Assembly: GCA_037176725.1 (NCBI GenBank)
Contig: JAZBRS010000059.1
Coordinates: 10,093,001 to 10,157,000 of the forward strand
Origin: Posidonia oceanica
Lineage: Eukaryota > Streptophyta > Magnoliopsida > Alismatales > Posidoniaceae
Length of the DNA stretch: 64,000 bases
Direction: 5' to 3'
Below the pieces are notes generated by a model. The model had not been told where the DNA came from and ran no database searches. It was given only the letters and a program-made list of their open reading frames with translations. Below are positions 11,999-22,390 of the stretch, one piece after another (the stretch's first letter is position 1; each line of letters opens with the position of its first letter). The position numbers and the translations under genes were made by a program.

Positions 11999-12015
11999 TC
12001 CCACCGTGATCGCCA
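11999..12015 (-). promoter_or_regulatory. Primer binding site of Tat-A
   Basis: On the minus strand TGGCGATCACGGTGGGA starts three bases (gac) after the LTR end. The identical 17-mer follows the Tat-C 5' LTR. The sequence looks like the complement of a plant tRNA-Arg 3' end, as used by Ogre/Tat elements. I could not check the tRNA match. Confidence 0.7.
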
Positions 12016-12830
12016 GACTGTGGATATGGGGTTTTGGAGGAGAAGAAGAAGATGATGGGTGGAGGTTTGGGGAAGAAGAAGGCTTCTTTTGGCTCCCTCT
12101 TTTGCTCGCTCTATCTTCTCTTTCTCGAGGTCCCCCTTCTTTGTATCCGACTCCGTCATTCCACGTGTGATGGAATCGGTGTAATCGCCACTCTCGATTT
12201 GCTTTCGCCGGCCCTCGAGATGCCTTTGGGGAGATGTAGTGTGGTTGCCGGTTCAGCTACCTTGGGACAACGCCAGCATTGCCCAAGGGTGCCCGTGCTT
12301 GGTAAGCTCTTTCTTCCTTCTTCCTCCTTGTATGACAAATGTTAGCAAAGCAAAACAAATAAGACAATATAAAAATGGATTAATATGTGTAGTAATCTAT
12401 CCAGAGTTAGTAGAAAAGAAAGTAAAGAAAACGTAGTGAGATACGTACCCGAGGGGTTTGATCCCCCCGGTTGCAAATAAAAGAGATGTATACCTAGCTA
12501 AGAATATATGAACTTGAAATAAAAATGCTTAATTATACTACGAAATTAAACATGTAATATCAGAAATAAAAAATGAGAAATGAACGAAATAGAGTCTCCT
12601 TTGTCTATGTACAAGGTGCAAACTGTGTTGGCATGAAGCCAACAACGACAAAAGGATCCTTAAGCTTTTTCTAAGACTCTCCTTCTTTCAAAAACTCTCT
12701 TCTCTCTTTCAATTCTTAAGGATCTCACTTCTCTAAGATTTTTATTCTCAAGAGTATGTGAGTTCCAAAAGTTTCTTCACCTCTTTTCTCTCTCAAAATT
12801 CCAGCCCTGAACTCTGTGGGGTATCCTTGC

Positions 12831-12837
12831 TTTTATA
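12831..12837 (-). promoter_or_regulatory. TATA box of the Tat-A LTR
   Basis: The minus strand reads TATAAAA inside a GC-balanced context (CTTGCTTC upstream, GCAAGGATACC downstream). It lies downstream of the U3 dyad cluster at 12905-13210, as expected for the sense promoter. Confidence 0.55.
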
Positions 12838-12904
12838 GAAGCAAGGGAGGAACAAAAAAGGACACAAATGTCAAGTCAACAGAGTTTCCTGTTTCAGAAG
12901 TGTT

Positions 12905-13210
12905 ATACGCTAGAAAACCAGCATATAACGTTATAAGCGAGAGAACTCGTGTATAACGACCTCCGAGGCATAACTGCTAGGTTCAGAGAAGATTCTCCAA
13001 TTAAGGAGTCTTTAAGTGTGATTAAACTCGGCTTTGATGGCTTTAACCGGTCAACAGGTTCCAAAGAAGGCAAAAACATGATTTTTGGATTAGGCCAAAT
13101 AAGGAAAGCTTTGGCTGACTGGGTTGCCACGTTGGATGCTGGAAAGCCAGCGGCCAATGTTAGCCGCTGGAAAATCAGCGGCCAACGTTGTACGTCGAGA
13201 AGCCAGTGGA
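12905..13210. repeat. Dyad cluster in U3 of Tat-A
   Basis: 6-9-6 copies lie at 12905-12925, 12933-12953, 13134-13154, 13162-13182 and 13190-13210. Successive copies share AACGTT or AATGTT cores, so the end of one dyad and the start of the next form 18-bp palindromes, for example GCGGCCAATGTTAGCCGC at 13150-13167. Confidence 0.7.
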
Positions 13211-13423
13211 CAACACCCTTAATCAGTTTAACTTCCAAATTTGGTCAGGACGTGAAGAACACTCAGGTTGCCAACATTTGGGGCTTAGAAAGGTATAGCA
13301 TTTTGGACTTGAGAGGAACATTTGGCTCAAGTGAGATTCAGAAATGGGTGGAGGGCTTTTAAGAGCGACATAATGCAAAAAACTATCCTAACATGAAGGG
13401 AGTACCAAAACGGGGTATCTACA

Positions 13424-15092
13424 GTGGTCTCTTCTGTATCCCGGTAGACTGTCCAATTTGATCCCAAATCGTCGGATACTTTATACCGTGTTAACCGGTT
13501 TGAGTTGGTTAACTTTATCCCTGTTCTTGAGCATGTCAGCTCTCTAGCCGTTCATTGCAACCCTGCCCGGATGGTCGAGAATATTTGCCACAGGTGGGGC
13601 TATGCGAAGGTAACGCCACTTGGGCGACACGGCCAGGGGATCGCCGAGCCAGTTGTAGCTGAGGAAAGAAGAGACTTTCAAGGTTTGGGATATGAATGGC
13701 AGCCCCACAATGGTGAGTGCCTGCGCCACAGAAACCGGAAGCTCGTAATTCCTCGGGACCTCACTAACTTTGTCAGTACAGGTGCTCTTAACCCAAACAC
13801 GAGCCTAGTCTCAGCCCAGCCAGTATCGTGCCGGAGCCCCCCACTGCCTACAGAGGAATGGGTATGCATAGAAGACTACTATTCAAATGAGGAGCAATCC
13901 GACACGGTTGTCCCAGCTCAGACCAACGAGAAAGTCTAGATCAGCCCTGCAACCTCCCAGTCAGTTTGTCTGGCCCTTCCCTCTATTGATGCAGTGGCAG
14001 ATTCAGCAAATTCTGTGCCAGGGATGATAGTTTTTCCCCTATCTGCAGCTTCATTAGTGCCTATGACAGCCACATCAACAGCTCTAGAGTCAGGAGCACA
14101 TCTTCAGGCACCAGCCACCTGCCCACTCGCGGCCGCAGCCGCACCAGTACAGAGGTCACTATCTCCGGCAGCGTTGTTAGTCGAATCAGGCGACAACGGG
14201 ACTCGGCCCGCTTCTTCAGCAACACCACAAGCAAAACAGGCCGCTCCATCAGCCATACAGCTGTCAGCTTTAGCAGATCTAACATGGTGGTGCGCCCCAA
14301 CGACCGGTACAGTGAGACAACCACCATCACTCACGAATGTCGGTGCTTTGTCCCCCAGCACAACTGCCCAACAGTGAGACCTCCGGAAGAACGCCTTTGC
14401 CTCCCATCCAGCCGCAGCACTGACCTTGTCGGTGCAACAGCCAGTCGTAGCCCTAGCCGGCCTGTTTGCGTCCTTGATTGCCACACCTCCGCAATCGGCC
14501 GTGCCCAGAGGTCAACCAGCCAGCTATCCAGTAATAGAGCAGATCCCCAGCTAGTGGTGTGTCTGGCAGCCAGAGCGGACCCCGTAGGCAAAGGAATCAC
14601 CGGACAGGACCCTAAAGAGGCCGTTTGCGCCTACTACATTGACACACCCTCAGAAGACGAGGAGGGTGCGACTGCAAAAGCCCAGGTGGGTGACACGCTC
14701 GAGGACTTGGAATTGCTGTTCCAAGAACAACTCGCGGTGCTGGCTGAAGACGCCACTGAGCAGCAGGCATTGAGGAAAGGGAAAGCCGTGGCCACGGATC
14801 CCTCCCTGCCGTAAGACCATTCCTCAATCATGGTCTTGGAAGAAGAAACAGAGGCAGCATCCACTAGACCAGACGAGTTGATCACTCCGCAGCCATAAGG
14901 TGGGTCTAGATGGTTCGTGCAGCGCATGCCCTGCACGGGCAGCGCATATGGCGATAGTACACAGATTAGTCGCCCAGAGGACAGTCGTCCACCCCCAACA
15001 CTTCCCACGAGTACATTTGAGAACGCGGAGGAGGGGACAGTGCAGACAACAGAACAGACAGTAGTGATCCAGCAGTCCAAACAGTCCTAGCA
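13424..15092 (+). pseudogene. Tat-B G-patch and pol linker (broken)
   Basis: The frame enters from the Tat-A LTR and is open to about 13939. Around 13590-13710 it encodes a G-patch-like stretch (RHGQGIAEP, then RRDFQGLGYEW), followed by an acidic segment (WVCIEDYYSNEEQSD). From 13994 to 14814 the linker is Ala/Ser/Thr-rich, then acidic (SEDEEGATAKAQVGDTLEDLELLF), and spans more than one frame. It is the region between protease and RT. The upstream protease is not in the window. Confidence 0.6.
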
Positions 15093-16500
15093 GTGATAGC
15101 GGTGCCAGAACAGACAGAGCAGCTAGAGCAGCCAGATCAGTCAACGGGGCCAGGGGCTACTCAAGTAGGCGTCACCCACCGAGCTTACAGAAATACTCGA
15201 GTGAGCGTGACCATCCTGAGGTGTTATCAGGATCAAGAGGTGGAACATATTCACTCCTTTGACATTACAAACCCAACATTTGAGAAGGAGATCTACTCGG
15301 AACTCATTGCATATGAGGAAGAGGATGATACAGGTGTAGATGAGAACGATGAACCACCGCCTGAGTTCCAGCCTTACGATGACGACCCAGAAGGGCCTAA
15401 CCTCCATGTCGAAGAAGAGACGGAGGCAGTCAGTATTGGCACAGTTGAAGACATCAAAGAGGTCCACATCAGTGTCCAACTATCGCCCCAGGCTAGAGCA
15501 GAATTCATTGCATTCCTTATGAAATATGTAGATGTCTTTGCCTGGAGTTATGAAGACATGGTCGGCCTTGATGTCGAGATTGTGGTGCACAACCTGCCTT
15601 TGGATCCAAATGCGAGGCTGGTAAAGCAGAAGCTCCGGAAGTGGCGACCACAGTGGCTACTCAAAATTAAGGAGGAAATCATGAAGCAGCACAGTGTTGG
15701 CTTTCTCAAGGTCGTCCTCTACCTGGAATGGCTCACGATTGTCGTGCCAGTGCCCAAGAAGGACGGTCGGGTCCTTATGTGCATTGATTATAGGGATCTA
15801 AACAAAGCCAGTCCTAAGGACGACTTCCCTCTATCACACATCGACATCCTGGTAGACAACACTGCAGGGCACAAGATGCTCTCCTTCATGGACAGCTTCC
15901 TCGGCTACAACCAGATTAGAATGGCAGAAGAAGATATGGAAAAGACTTCGTTTATCACCCCCTGGGGAGTCTTCTGCTATCAGGTCATGCCATTTGGGCT
16001 TAAAAACACCGGAGCAACATATCAGAGGGTGATGATAGCATTGTTCCACGACCTCATGCACCAAGAAGTTGAGGTCTACATGGACGACATTATTGCCAAG
16101 TCTAGAGAGCCTAAGGATCACCTTATCTACCTCAAGAAGCTCTTTGACCGCTTGAGGAAGTACAAGCTTCGCCACAACCCCAGCAAATGTATATTCGGGG
16201 TATCATCCGGCAAGCTGCTGGGCTACATTGTCAGCCAGAGGGGAATTGAAGTGGACCCGAGGAAGGCCAAAGCCATCGTGGACATGCCACCCCCCAAGAC
16301 TGAAAAAGAAGTCAGAGGCCTGCTGGAGCGTCTGTAATATATCAGTCAGTTCATTCGCAGCTCACGCCTATCTGCGAACCGATTTTCAAGCTCCTGAGGA
16401 AGAATGCACAGATCAACTGGAGCGAGGAGTGCCAAGCTGCATTTAACAAGATCAAGCAGCTCCTGATCAAGCCTCCTGTCCTGTTCTCTCCCGTGCCAGG
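15093..16500 (+). pseudogene. Tat-B reverse transcriptase (broken)
   Basis: A 414-codon open stretch ends at 16337. It includes the pre-RT region (TRVSVTILRCYQDQEVEHIHSFDITNPTFEKE, VDVFAWSYEDM), then VPVPKKDGRVLMCIDYRDLN, SPKDDFPLSHIDILVDNTAG, MPFGLKNTGATYQR and the active site VYMDDIIAKS, then the thumb (GKLLGYIVSQRGIEVDPRKAKAI). A TAA in LLERL-stop-YIS ends it, where Gln is expected. The connection to RNase H continues in another frame. The codons look well kept, but the stops make it non-functional. Confidence 0.9.
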
Positions 16501-17430
16501 GAGACTTCTGATTCTCTACCTTTCTACCACGCAGCATTCCATGGGCGCCGTCTTGGGCCAACATGATGAAACTGGTAGAAAGGAGCGTGCCATATATTAC
16601 CTGAGCAAGAAGTTCACTGATTGCGAAGCCAGGTATAGCACCATAGAGAAAACCTGCCTGTCTCTTGTCTGGGCCGCGCAGAAGCTAAGGCATTACATGA
16701 TGGCGCACCCGATCCAGCTCCTGTACCGACATGACCCCATGAAGTTCCTTTTTCAGAAGCCAGCCATGGTAGGTCGATGCGTCAAATGGCAGGTGTTATT
16801 GTCTCAGTACGATATCACCTTCGTCACACAGAAGTCCATGAAGGGGCAGGCCAAAGCAGATCATCTGGCTGACTTCCCGCTGCCCGAATACCAGCCGCTG
16901 CAGACACAGTTCCCTGATGAGGACATTCTATTCGCCATGGAGGATCCAGAGAAGAAGGATCCTGAAGACGAACTGCAATGGCATCTGTACTTCGATGGCG
17001 CAGTCAATAAAAGGGGCAGAGGCATCGGTGCTGTCTTAGCAACGCCGTGGGGAGAGCTGATCCCGTTTGCAAGGAAGATGACATTCCTCTGCACCAATAA
17101 TGAGGTAGAGTATGAAGCCTGCATTCTAGGATTGCAAGTCGCACTCGAGCATGATGTGCACAAGCTGCATGTACACGGAGATGCGATGCTGGTCATCTCC
17201 TAGGTCAACGGCGACTGGAAGACCAAGGACCCAAGCTGGTGCCATACCACAAATGCTTGCTGAAACTGATAGAAGAATTTGAAGAAATCCGCTTCACTTA
17301 CATGAACAGAGCCAAGAACACCTATGCAGATGCTCTGGCAACCTTAGTATCTTGGCTCACTATACCTGAAGACCGTGCAGTGGACGTATCAGTCACTCGT
17401 GTGGAACAACCCGCACACTGCATGAGCATC
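16501..17430 (+). pseudogene. Tat-B RNase H and second RNase H (broken)
   Basis: The open stretch 16493-17203 encodes the first RNase H (GAVLGQHDETGRKERAIYYLSKKF, CLSLVWAAQKLRHYMM) and then, after an acidic link, the second RNase H (WHLYFDGAVNKRGRGIGAVLATP, NNEVEYEACILGLQVALEHDVHKLHVHGDAMLVIS). A TAG at 17201-17203 stands where Gln is expected. Its last helix (NRAKNTYADALATLVSWL) is in the next frame at 17239 onward. The tandem arrangement marks the Tat clade. Confidence 0.85.
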
Positions 17431-18723
17431 GAGGAAGCGGATCCAGCAGAGGAACTTCCATGGTATCATGACATCAAGGTCTTCCTGGAATCTAGTAGAC
17501 TCCCACCATACACCTCAGCAACAAACAGAAAGACTTTGGCGCGTCTGGCATCAAAGTACGTGATAGGGGCAGGGCATCTGTACAGAAGATCTTACAACCA
17601 GATGCTCCTACGCTGCGTAGACAAGAAGGAGGCCAACACGTTGATGCTCCAAGTCCATGCAGGGACCTACGGCCCTCACATGAACGGTGTGTTGCTAGCC
17701 AAGAAGATTATGCTCTAAGGCTACTTCTGGTCAACTATGGAGGCAGACTGCTGCTAGTTTGTGTACAGGTGCCACAGCTGCCAAATCCATGGGAACTTTA
17801 TACACGCTCCCCCATAGGAATTGCATAGCACGTCTTCGCCATGACCTTTCTCCACCTGGGGGATCGATGTCATCGGCGCCATACATCCAGTAGCCTCCAA
17901 CGGTCATCGCTACATTCTGGTAGCGATCGACTACTTTACCAATTGGGTGGAAGCAGCCTCCTATAAGACAGTCACTACCGCGACTACAGAGAAGTTTATC
18001 AGAAACAACATCATAGCCCGGTATGGGGTCCTATACACGCTCATCTCTGACAATGGCACAAACTTCCTAGCCAAGAGGATCGAAGATTACCTATAGAGCT
18101 TCAACATCAAACATCACCGATCCTCACCTTATCGGCCACAGATGAACGGCGCAGTAGAGTCTGCCAACAAGAACCTTATCAAAATCTTGAAAAAGATGGC
18201 AGAGACTCACAAGGACTGACATGACAAGCTTCCGTACGCACTCTGGGCGTACAGGACATCGGTCCGGACCTCGACAGGAGCAACCCTATACTCACTGGTG
18301 TACGGCATGGAGGCAGTGCTGCCTGTTGAAGTAGAGATCCCCTCACTGCGAATCCTACGAGAAGCTGAGCTGGAAGAAGCAGAATGGGTCGAAGACCGCT
18401 GCATCCAACTGAACCTGATCGGTGAGCATAGGCTACAGGCCATGCATCATGCTCAGTGTTACCAGAAGTGTTCGGCCAGGGCATACCTGAAGAAGGTTAG
18501 GCCCAGAAGCTTCAATCCAGGGGATATGGCCCTTCGAGCCATCCACCTCCCAGACGGCCGAGGCAAATTCCAGCCCAACTGGCGCGGTCCCTTTCTGATC
18601 AAGCGGGTCTTCTCCAGCAGCGCAGCAGTCCTTGAGGACATGGACCAGGTTGAACAATCAGAGCCGGTCAACGCATGCTACCTCAAAAAGTACTACCAGT
18701 TGCCTACCGCCGCTACCTTGTAG
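17431..18723 (+). pseudogene. Tat-B integrase (broken)
   Basis: The zinc-binding part lies at about 17600-17800, the DDE core at about 17850-18210 and the C-terminal NWRGPFLIKRVF domain at about 18570-18723, where the frame ends in NACYLKKYYQLPTAATL. In one frame I count five stops: TAA 17716, TAG 17755, TAG 17815, TAG 18094 and TGA 18217. The three TAGs fit lost Gln codons and the TGA a lost Trp. The gene is dead but its order is intact. Confidence 0.85.
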
Positions 18724-20446
18724 AGCCCCTTTCCTTGCATTTCATGCATTTACATTCACATCATTTTAGTCATGTTTCTTTTATCAAAAAAAACAAACAA
18801 AAAGGAGAGATGTAAATATATCATGTGCATTACTATCATAGCCCGATGATGAAAATCGGAGATGCTTGCTTGCTCTGGAAAGAGTATCCTCTACCTCACC
18901 TAACACTACTTAGATATCCTAACCAGTGAGGGAGCTACCATCCAGTGAGGACAGATGAAATGTCCAACCCCTTTTAGGACTTACACCTCCAGAGAGAGAT
19001 AAAATCCTAAGGTGTGAGAGAGTGTGAGTAAAACACACATATCTGAGCCTGAGTATAAAAGAAAAGAGAATAGAAGGCGAAGACAGAAGTCGACCTTAGA
19101 GATAGAGGTGTGCAGTACAACCTTATCCCTCCGAATTGCTTTAGAGATGATCCAAACTTCACACCTAGGAGTCTACAAGCCTTGCAAGGCCTAGCCCCCT
19201 GCCTCAAAACCAAGCGTCCATTACCTCTAAGTTAGGGACAGCGGAAGCCTGCAAGCCAAAAAAGAAAAGAAAACAAAAAGAAGAAGAAGAAGAAAAAAAC
19301 AACAAAAAACAAAGCAAAAAGGGCAAAGACAAAAGTCAGCCCCAGAAACAAAGGCAAGCAGCGTGATCCCGCCCCCTTCTACCTATCTTAGAGAAGAACT
19401 AAAGTTTGCGCCTGGGAAATACACAAGTCCCACGGGGCCTAGCCACCCTTCTCCAGCAATCAACTCCCTAACTCCAAACCAGGTGCCCATTACCTCCAAG
19501 CCAGGGGTAGGGAAAGTCTGCACACCGTGGGAGCAAAAGAAATAAGAAAAATGAAAAGAGTAGGTGTACGTCCTTGAGAGTTTGGCATGGAGCCCGCCCT
19601 CACTACACCACCACCCAAGCACCACCAATACCCATTCCAGAGTGCCACCAACAATTAGGAATCCAAGTAGAGTCTGGTGAATCAGAGACCGCTCCTTTCC
19701 TTTGCAACAGGCATCAAGCACTTCATATGCTAAGGGCAATAAAAATTTAGTATAGATCATGCATACATCTATCCACTATCAAATCATTTCTTTTACCCCT
19801 TTCCTCCAACTCTGCAAGATTCAGTTCAGCGCTGGGACAGTACTTCTGCCAAGGCAGGTTGACCGCCTCCAAGCCTCAGAGCAAACCCTCACTGCTAGTG
19901 CAGCAGCTCAGGGAATGCATCAGTAATCAGAGACAGGGCAATCACTTCAGAGGTAGAGGAACAACCTTGGCACCTCGGAACTCCCCGCGGGCCTGCGTAG
20001 TTAGGCACCGCCCATAATCCCTGTGCAACTTTGCTCCGGGCGGATGAAGTCCCTTTTCACTTGCTCCCTTGCTCCGTACATTGACTTCGTTCCAGACAGA
20101 CAAAGCCCCCTTCCCTTGTCTCCTCGCTCCGCACGGACGAGGACAAGAGTGCCTTTTGTGCGACTTCGCCCTGTGCAGGCAAAGCCCCCCTTGCATAGCC
20201 AAATGTGCTTAGATTTTGTGATCTGACTATTAGCTGTAACCTATGAACTGCTTTATCAGCTTTATATGCATATCTGCTTCTCTGACAGCCAGTATTATAT
20301 GCCTGTACATGTTCTGGATTGATGAACAGCTTTGACTACAGTTCTCGAAGAGTCTACACCAACCGCTCGCTTTCTCTCCTGCAATGGGTTTCCCTACCTT
20401 GATGACTCCGACACATTGCTCCGGGACTCTCTGAGAGTGGATTGCC
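18724..20446 (+). other. Tat-B noncoding DNA between pol and the extra ORF
   Basis: No supported ORF. It contains an A-rich tract (18784-18810 and 19258-19330) and a degenerate tandem pair of about 260 bp (about 19080-19260 and 19335-19545; shared blocks such as CCTAGCC, CATTACCTC and GGGAAAGTCTGCA-like). Near 20030-20190 a GC-richer, roughly 50-bp block recurs around TTGCTCCG and GACTTCG. Confidence 0.5.
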
Positions 20447-21586
20447 ATGCTCACTGAGGCTGACCGTGAGAAGCTAAGCCTGTGGGGCATCCCACCCAAA
20501 CTTTTGAAGGCTGCCGATGTTGAAGTAAGCCGACATGTTCTATGCGCTGCTGCAAGGTTCTAAAAGCCAGCGCACTATGTCTTTCACTCCGGTAGGATAG
20601 AATTAACGCCCACGCTGGAGGAAGTACGCCGGATCTGTGGCTTCTCCATGCTCATGGGGCCAACTGTATTCACAAGGCGTACTGGCTATGTCGCCGTCTT
20701 GAAAGAGCTAACTGGGCTCTCTGTACAAAGCTGCGAGAAGAGACTGGTCTGCATTGACGGGCCTGTACCCGTGCTCCGTCTGAACTACTTTGAGGAAGTC
20801 TCCAAAAAGTGCGCCGCATTGGGAGATGAACTATGGCTCCGCGGCTTCGTCACCCGCTTCCTAGGCGAGCTAATCTTCAACCATGGCCGGATGACGGTCG
20901 CTATTGAGGTTGCTGAGATTGCACTTGCTGTGGTCACCCGGCAAATCGACTTGGCACCTATCGTCCTAGCTGAGACCTATCGCAGGCTAGACTGCATTTC
21001 ACACCATTGCCGCCACTTTCACGGCTGCGGGGCCCTGGTACAAGTATGGTTGGCCGGACATCTGGAGATAGACATCCTACGCCCCCAGAAGCAAGCATTT
21101 GAGGCATACTGCAGCAACGGCCACTCCATGACCATCAAGACTGTCTGCGAGGAGTATGAAAGGTTGTAAAGGCTGACAGATGATACAGTGACCTAGCGTA
21201 TCATCCCATCTGCAGCAGAGCCGTTCACTATTTTCTTTGGCACCTGCGACATGCGACTGGTTGTGCTGCCGAGGTTCACCGAAGGCGTGGAGTATCACCC
21301 CATCCGGGTCATGCGGCAGTTTGGTTTCCAGCAAGGAGCTTTTGTCGACAGCACAGCACCAAAGCTGCTCCAGCCCTATCCTTTCAGCACAGTCGCTGCC
21401 ACAACAGAGCTAGCCGACCTCATGCGCCATGGGGTGTAGTCAATAGACATTGCAGCTATGAAGGGCTCAGGATGTACCCCCGAGTACCTGACTGAAGTGC
21501 AGGGGCTCTGGCCCATTAACGAGATCCCATCTGGTGCACCTCTGTTTCCTGACACCAGGAGATCGAAGAAGGCCCGAACCAGCTAG
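20447..21586 (+). pseudogene. Tat-B sense extra ORF, DUF7745-like (broken)
   Basis: From the ATG at 20447 one frame runs 379 codons to a TAG at 21584-21586, with internal stops at 20561 (TAA), 21167 (TAA), 21194 (TAG) and 21437 (TAG). The protein shows KPAHYVFHSGRIELTPTLEE, then RRICGFSM, a helical middle (ELTGLSVQSCEKRL) and DLAPIVLAETYRRLD with HGCGALVQVWLAGHL. This order resembles the plant family catalogued as DUF7745, related in layout to plant mobile domain proteins and often found in transposon context. The family call is from memory of its motifs. It lies downstream of pol on the same strand. Extra ORFs are common in Tat elements; their role is unknown. Confidence 0.55.
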
Positions 21587-22050
21587 GGTGTTTGTACATC
21601 TGCATATCCCTTTTTGAGTCTTGCTGTACTCTGTTCAGCCTACTATAGGCGTGTAATCAAGACTTGGTTAATGCAATGATGTTTTGTGCCATTTGCTTAT
21701 GTATTTGGTTTGCTTTCCATAACATAATGCGTGCATGGTCTCACAATCATATCTTCAGCATACTGCTTCAGCTCCACAATCCTAACCCCTCAGAGCCATG
21801 AGGAGGGCACTATCAGATCCTAACAGCTTGCAAACTCAGAAGCAACTACCAACATTCTCAGTGCCAAGGGAAACTACAAGAAGACCCTGCATTCCACTTG
21901 GATGCCAGAATCTCTGCAGACCAACGCCGTCAAAACGAGCGAAGCCACCAAGCGCTCCTGGCCAGATCCTCACTGAGCTGGTAGCCCAAACTACTCGTTT
22001 GACAAGCACGTCAGCTTTGTCTATCGCTTTTCGATTCCAAGGGCACTTTG
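21587..22050 (+). other. Tat-B noncoding DNA before the satellite
   Basis: No supported gene. The open frame at 21798-22256 is a chance reading that continues into repeats. Confidence 0.5.
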
Positions 22051-22055
22051 ACTGT

Positions 22056-22083
22056 CCCCTGGTATCATCTCTGATACCAGGGG
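22056..22083. repeat. Perfect 12-bp-stem hairpin, left of the satellite
   Basis: Arm CCCCTGGTATCA at 22056-22067, loop TCTC, arm TGATACCAGGGG at 22072-22083. A second copy with a 6-base loop lies at 24427-24456, beyond the satellite. The two are embedded in similar flanks (GGGC..T..TGTCCCC and CATCTT..TACTGCCC). Confidence 0.9.
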
Positions 22084-22200
22084 CATCTTTTCTTACTGCC
22101 CCATGGTGTCACATCTCCAGTTGCATCCGGGCAAGCATGCCTAACTGTCGCGGGCCCATCCATTTTCTTGCTCCACCTTCGGATTTTGGTGCTCCTCAGC

Positions 22201-22390
22201 AACCCTTTGTGGTCGATAAGTCTGAAACTTATCACTTTACAATCCTTTGCAGTTGATAAGTCCGAAACTTATCACTTTACAACCCTTTGCGGTCGATAGG
22301 TCCGAAACTTATCACATTCCAATCCTTTGCGGTCGATAAGTCTAAAACTTATCAGCAACCCTTTCGCGGCCAGTGGGTCCGAAACCTATC
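22201..22390. repeat. 40-bp tandem repeat with GATAAGT/ACTTATC hairpins
   Basis: Unit starts lie at 22201, 22241, 22281, 22321 and about 22357. Each unit begins AACCCTTTG or AATCCTTTG and contains GATAAGT, a 5-nt spacer and ACTTATC, a 7-bp inverted repeat (the third and fifth are degenerate). Confidence 0.85.

Larger units (their letters stand above)
223..13423 (-). mobile_element. Tat-A: decayed Ty3/gypsy Tat-clade LTR retrotransposon (3' LTR off-window)
   Basis: On the minus strand the order is LTR (12019-13423), primer site (11999-12015), gag, protease-like domain 1, protease-like domain 2, G-patch, RT, RNase H, second RNase H and integrase, then a long 3' noncoding region. The second RNase H after the first is the mark of the Tat clade. 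Every coding part is broken by stops or frameshifts. The 5' LTR abuts the interrupted coding frame of Tat-B at 13424, so Tat-A inserted into Tat-B. The element continues left beyond the inserted LTR at 1-222. Confidence 0.85.
12019..13423 (-). repeat. 5' LTR of Tat-A (1405 bp)
   Basis: In plus orientation it starts TGTGGATATGGGG and ends GGGGTATCTACA, giving imperfect terminal inverted repeats typical of an LTR. It borders the primer site on one side and the interrupted Tat-B frame on the other. Its right flank begins gtggt; the matching target duplication would be off-window. A TATA box on the minus strand and a dyad cluster mark the U3 part. Confidence 0.85.
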
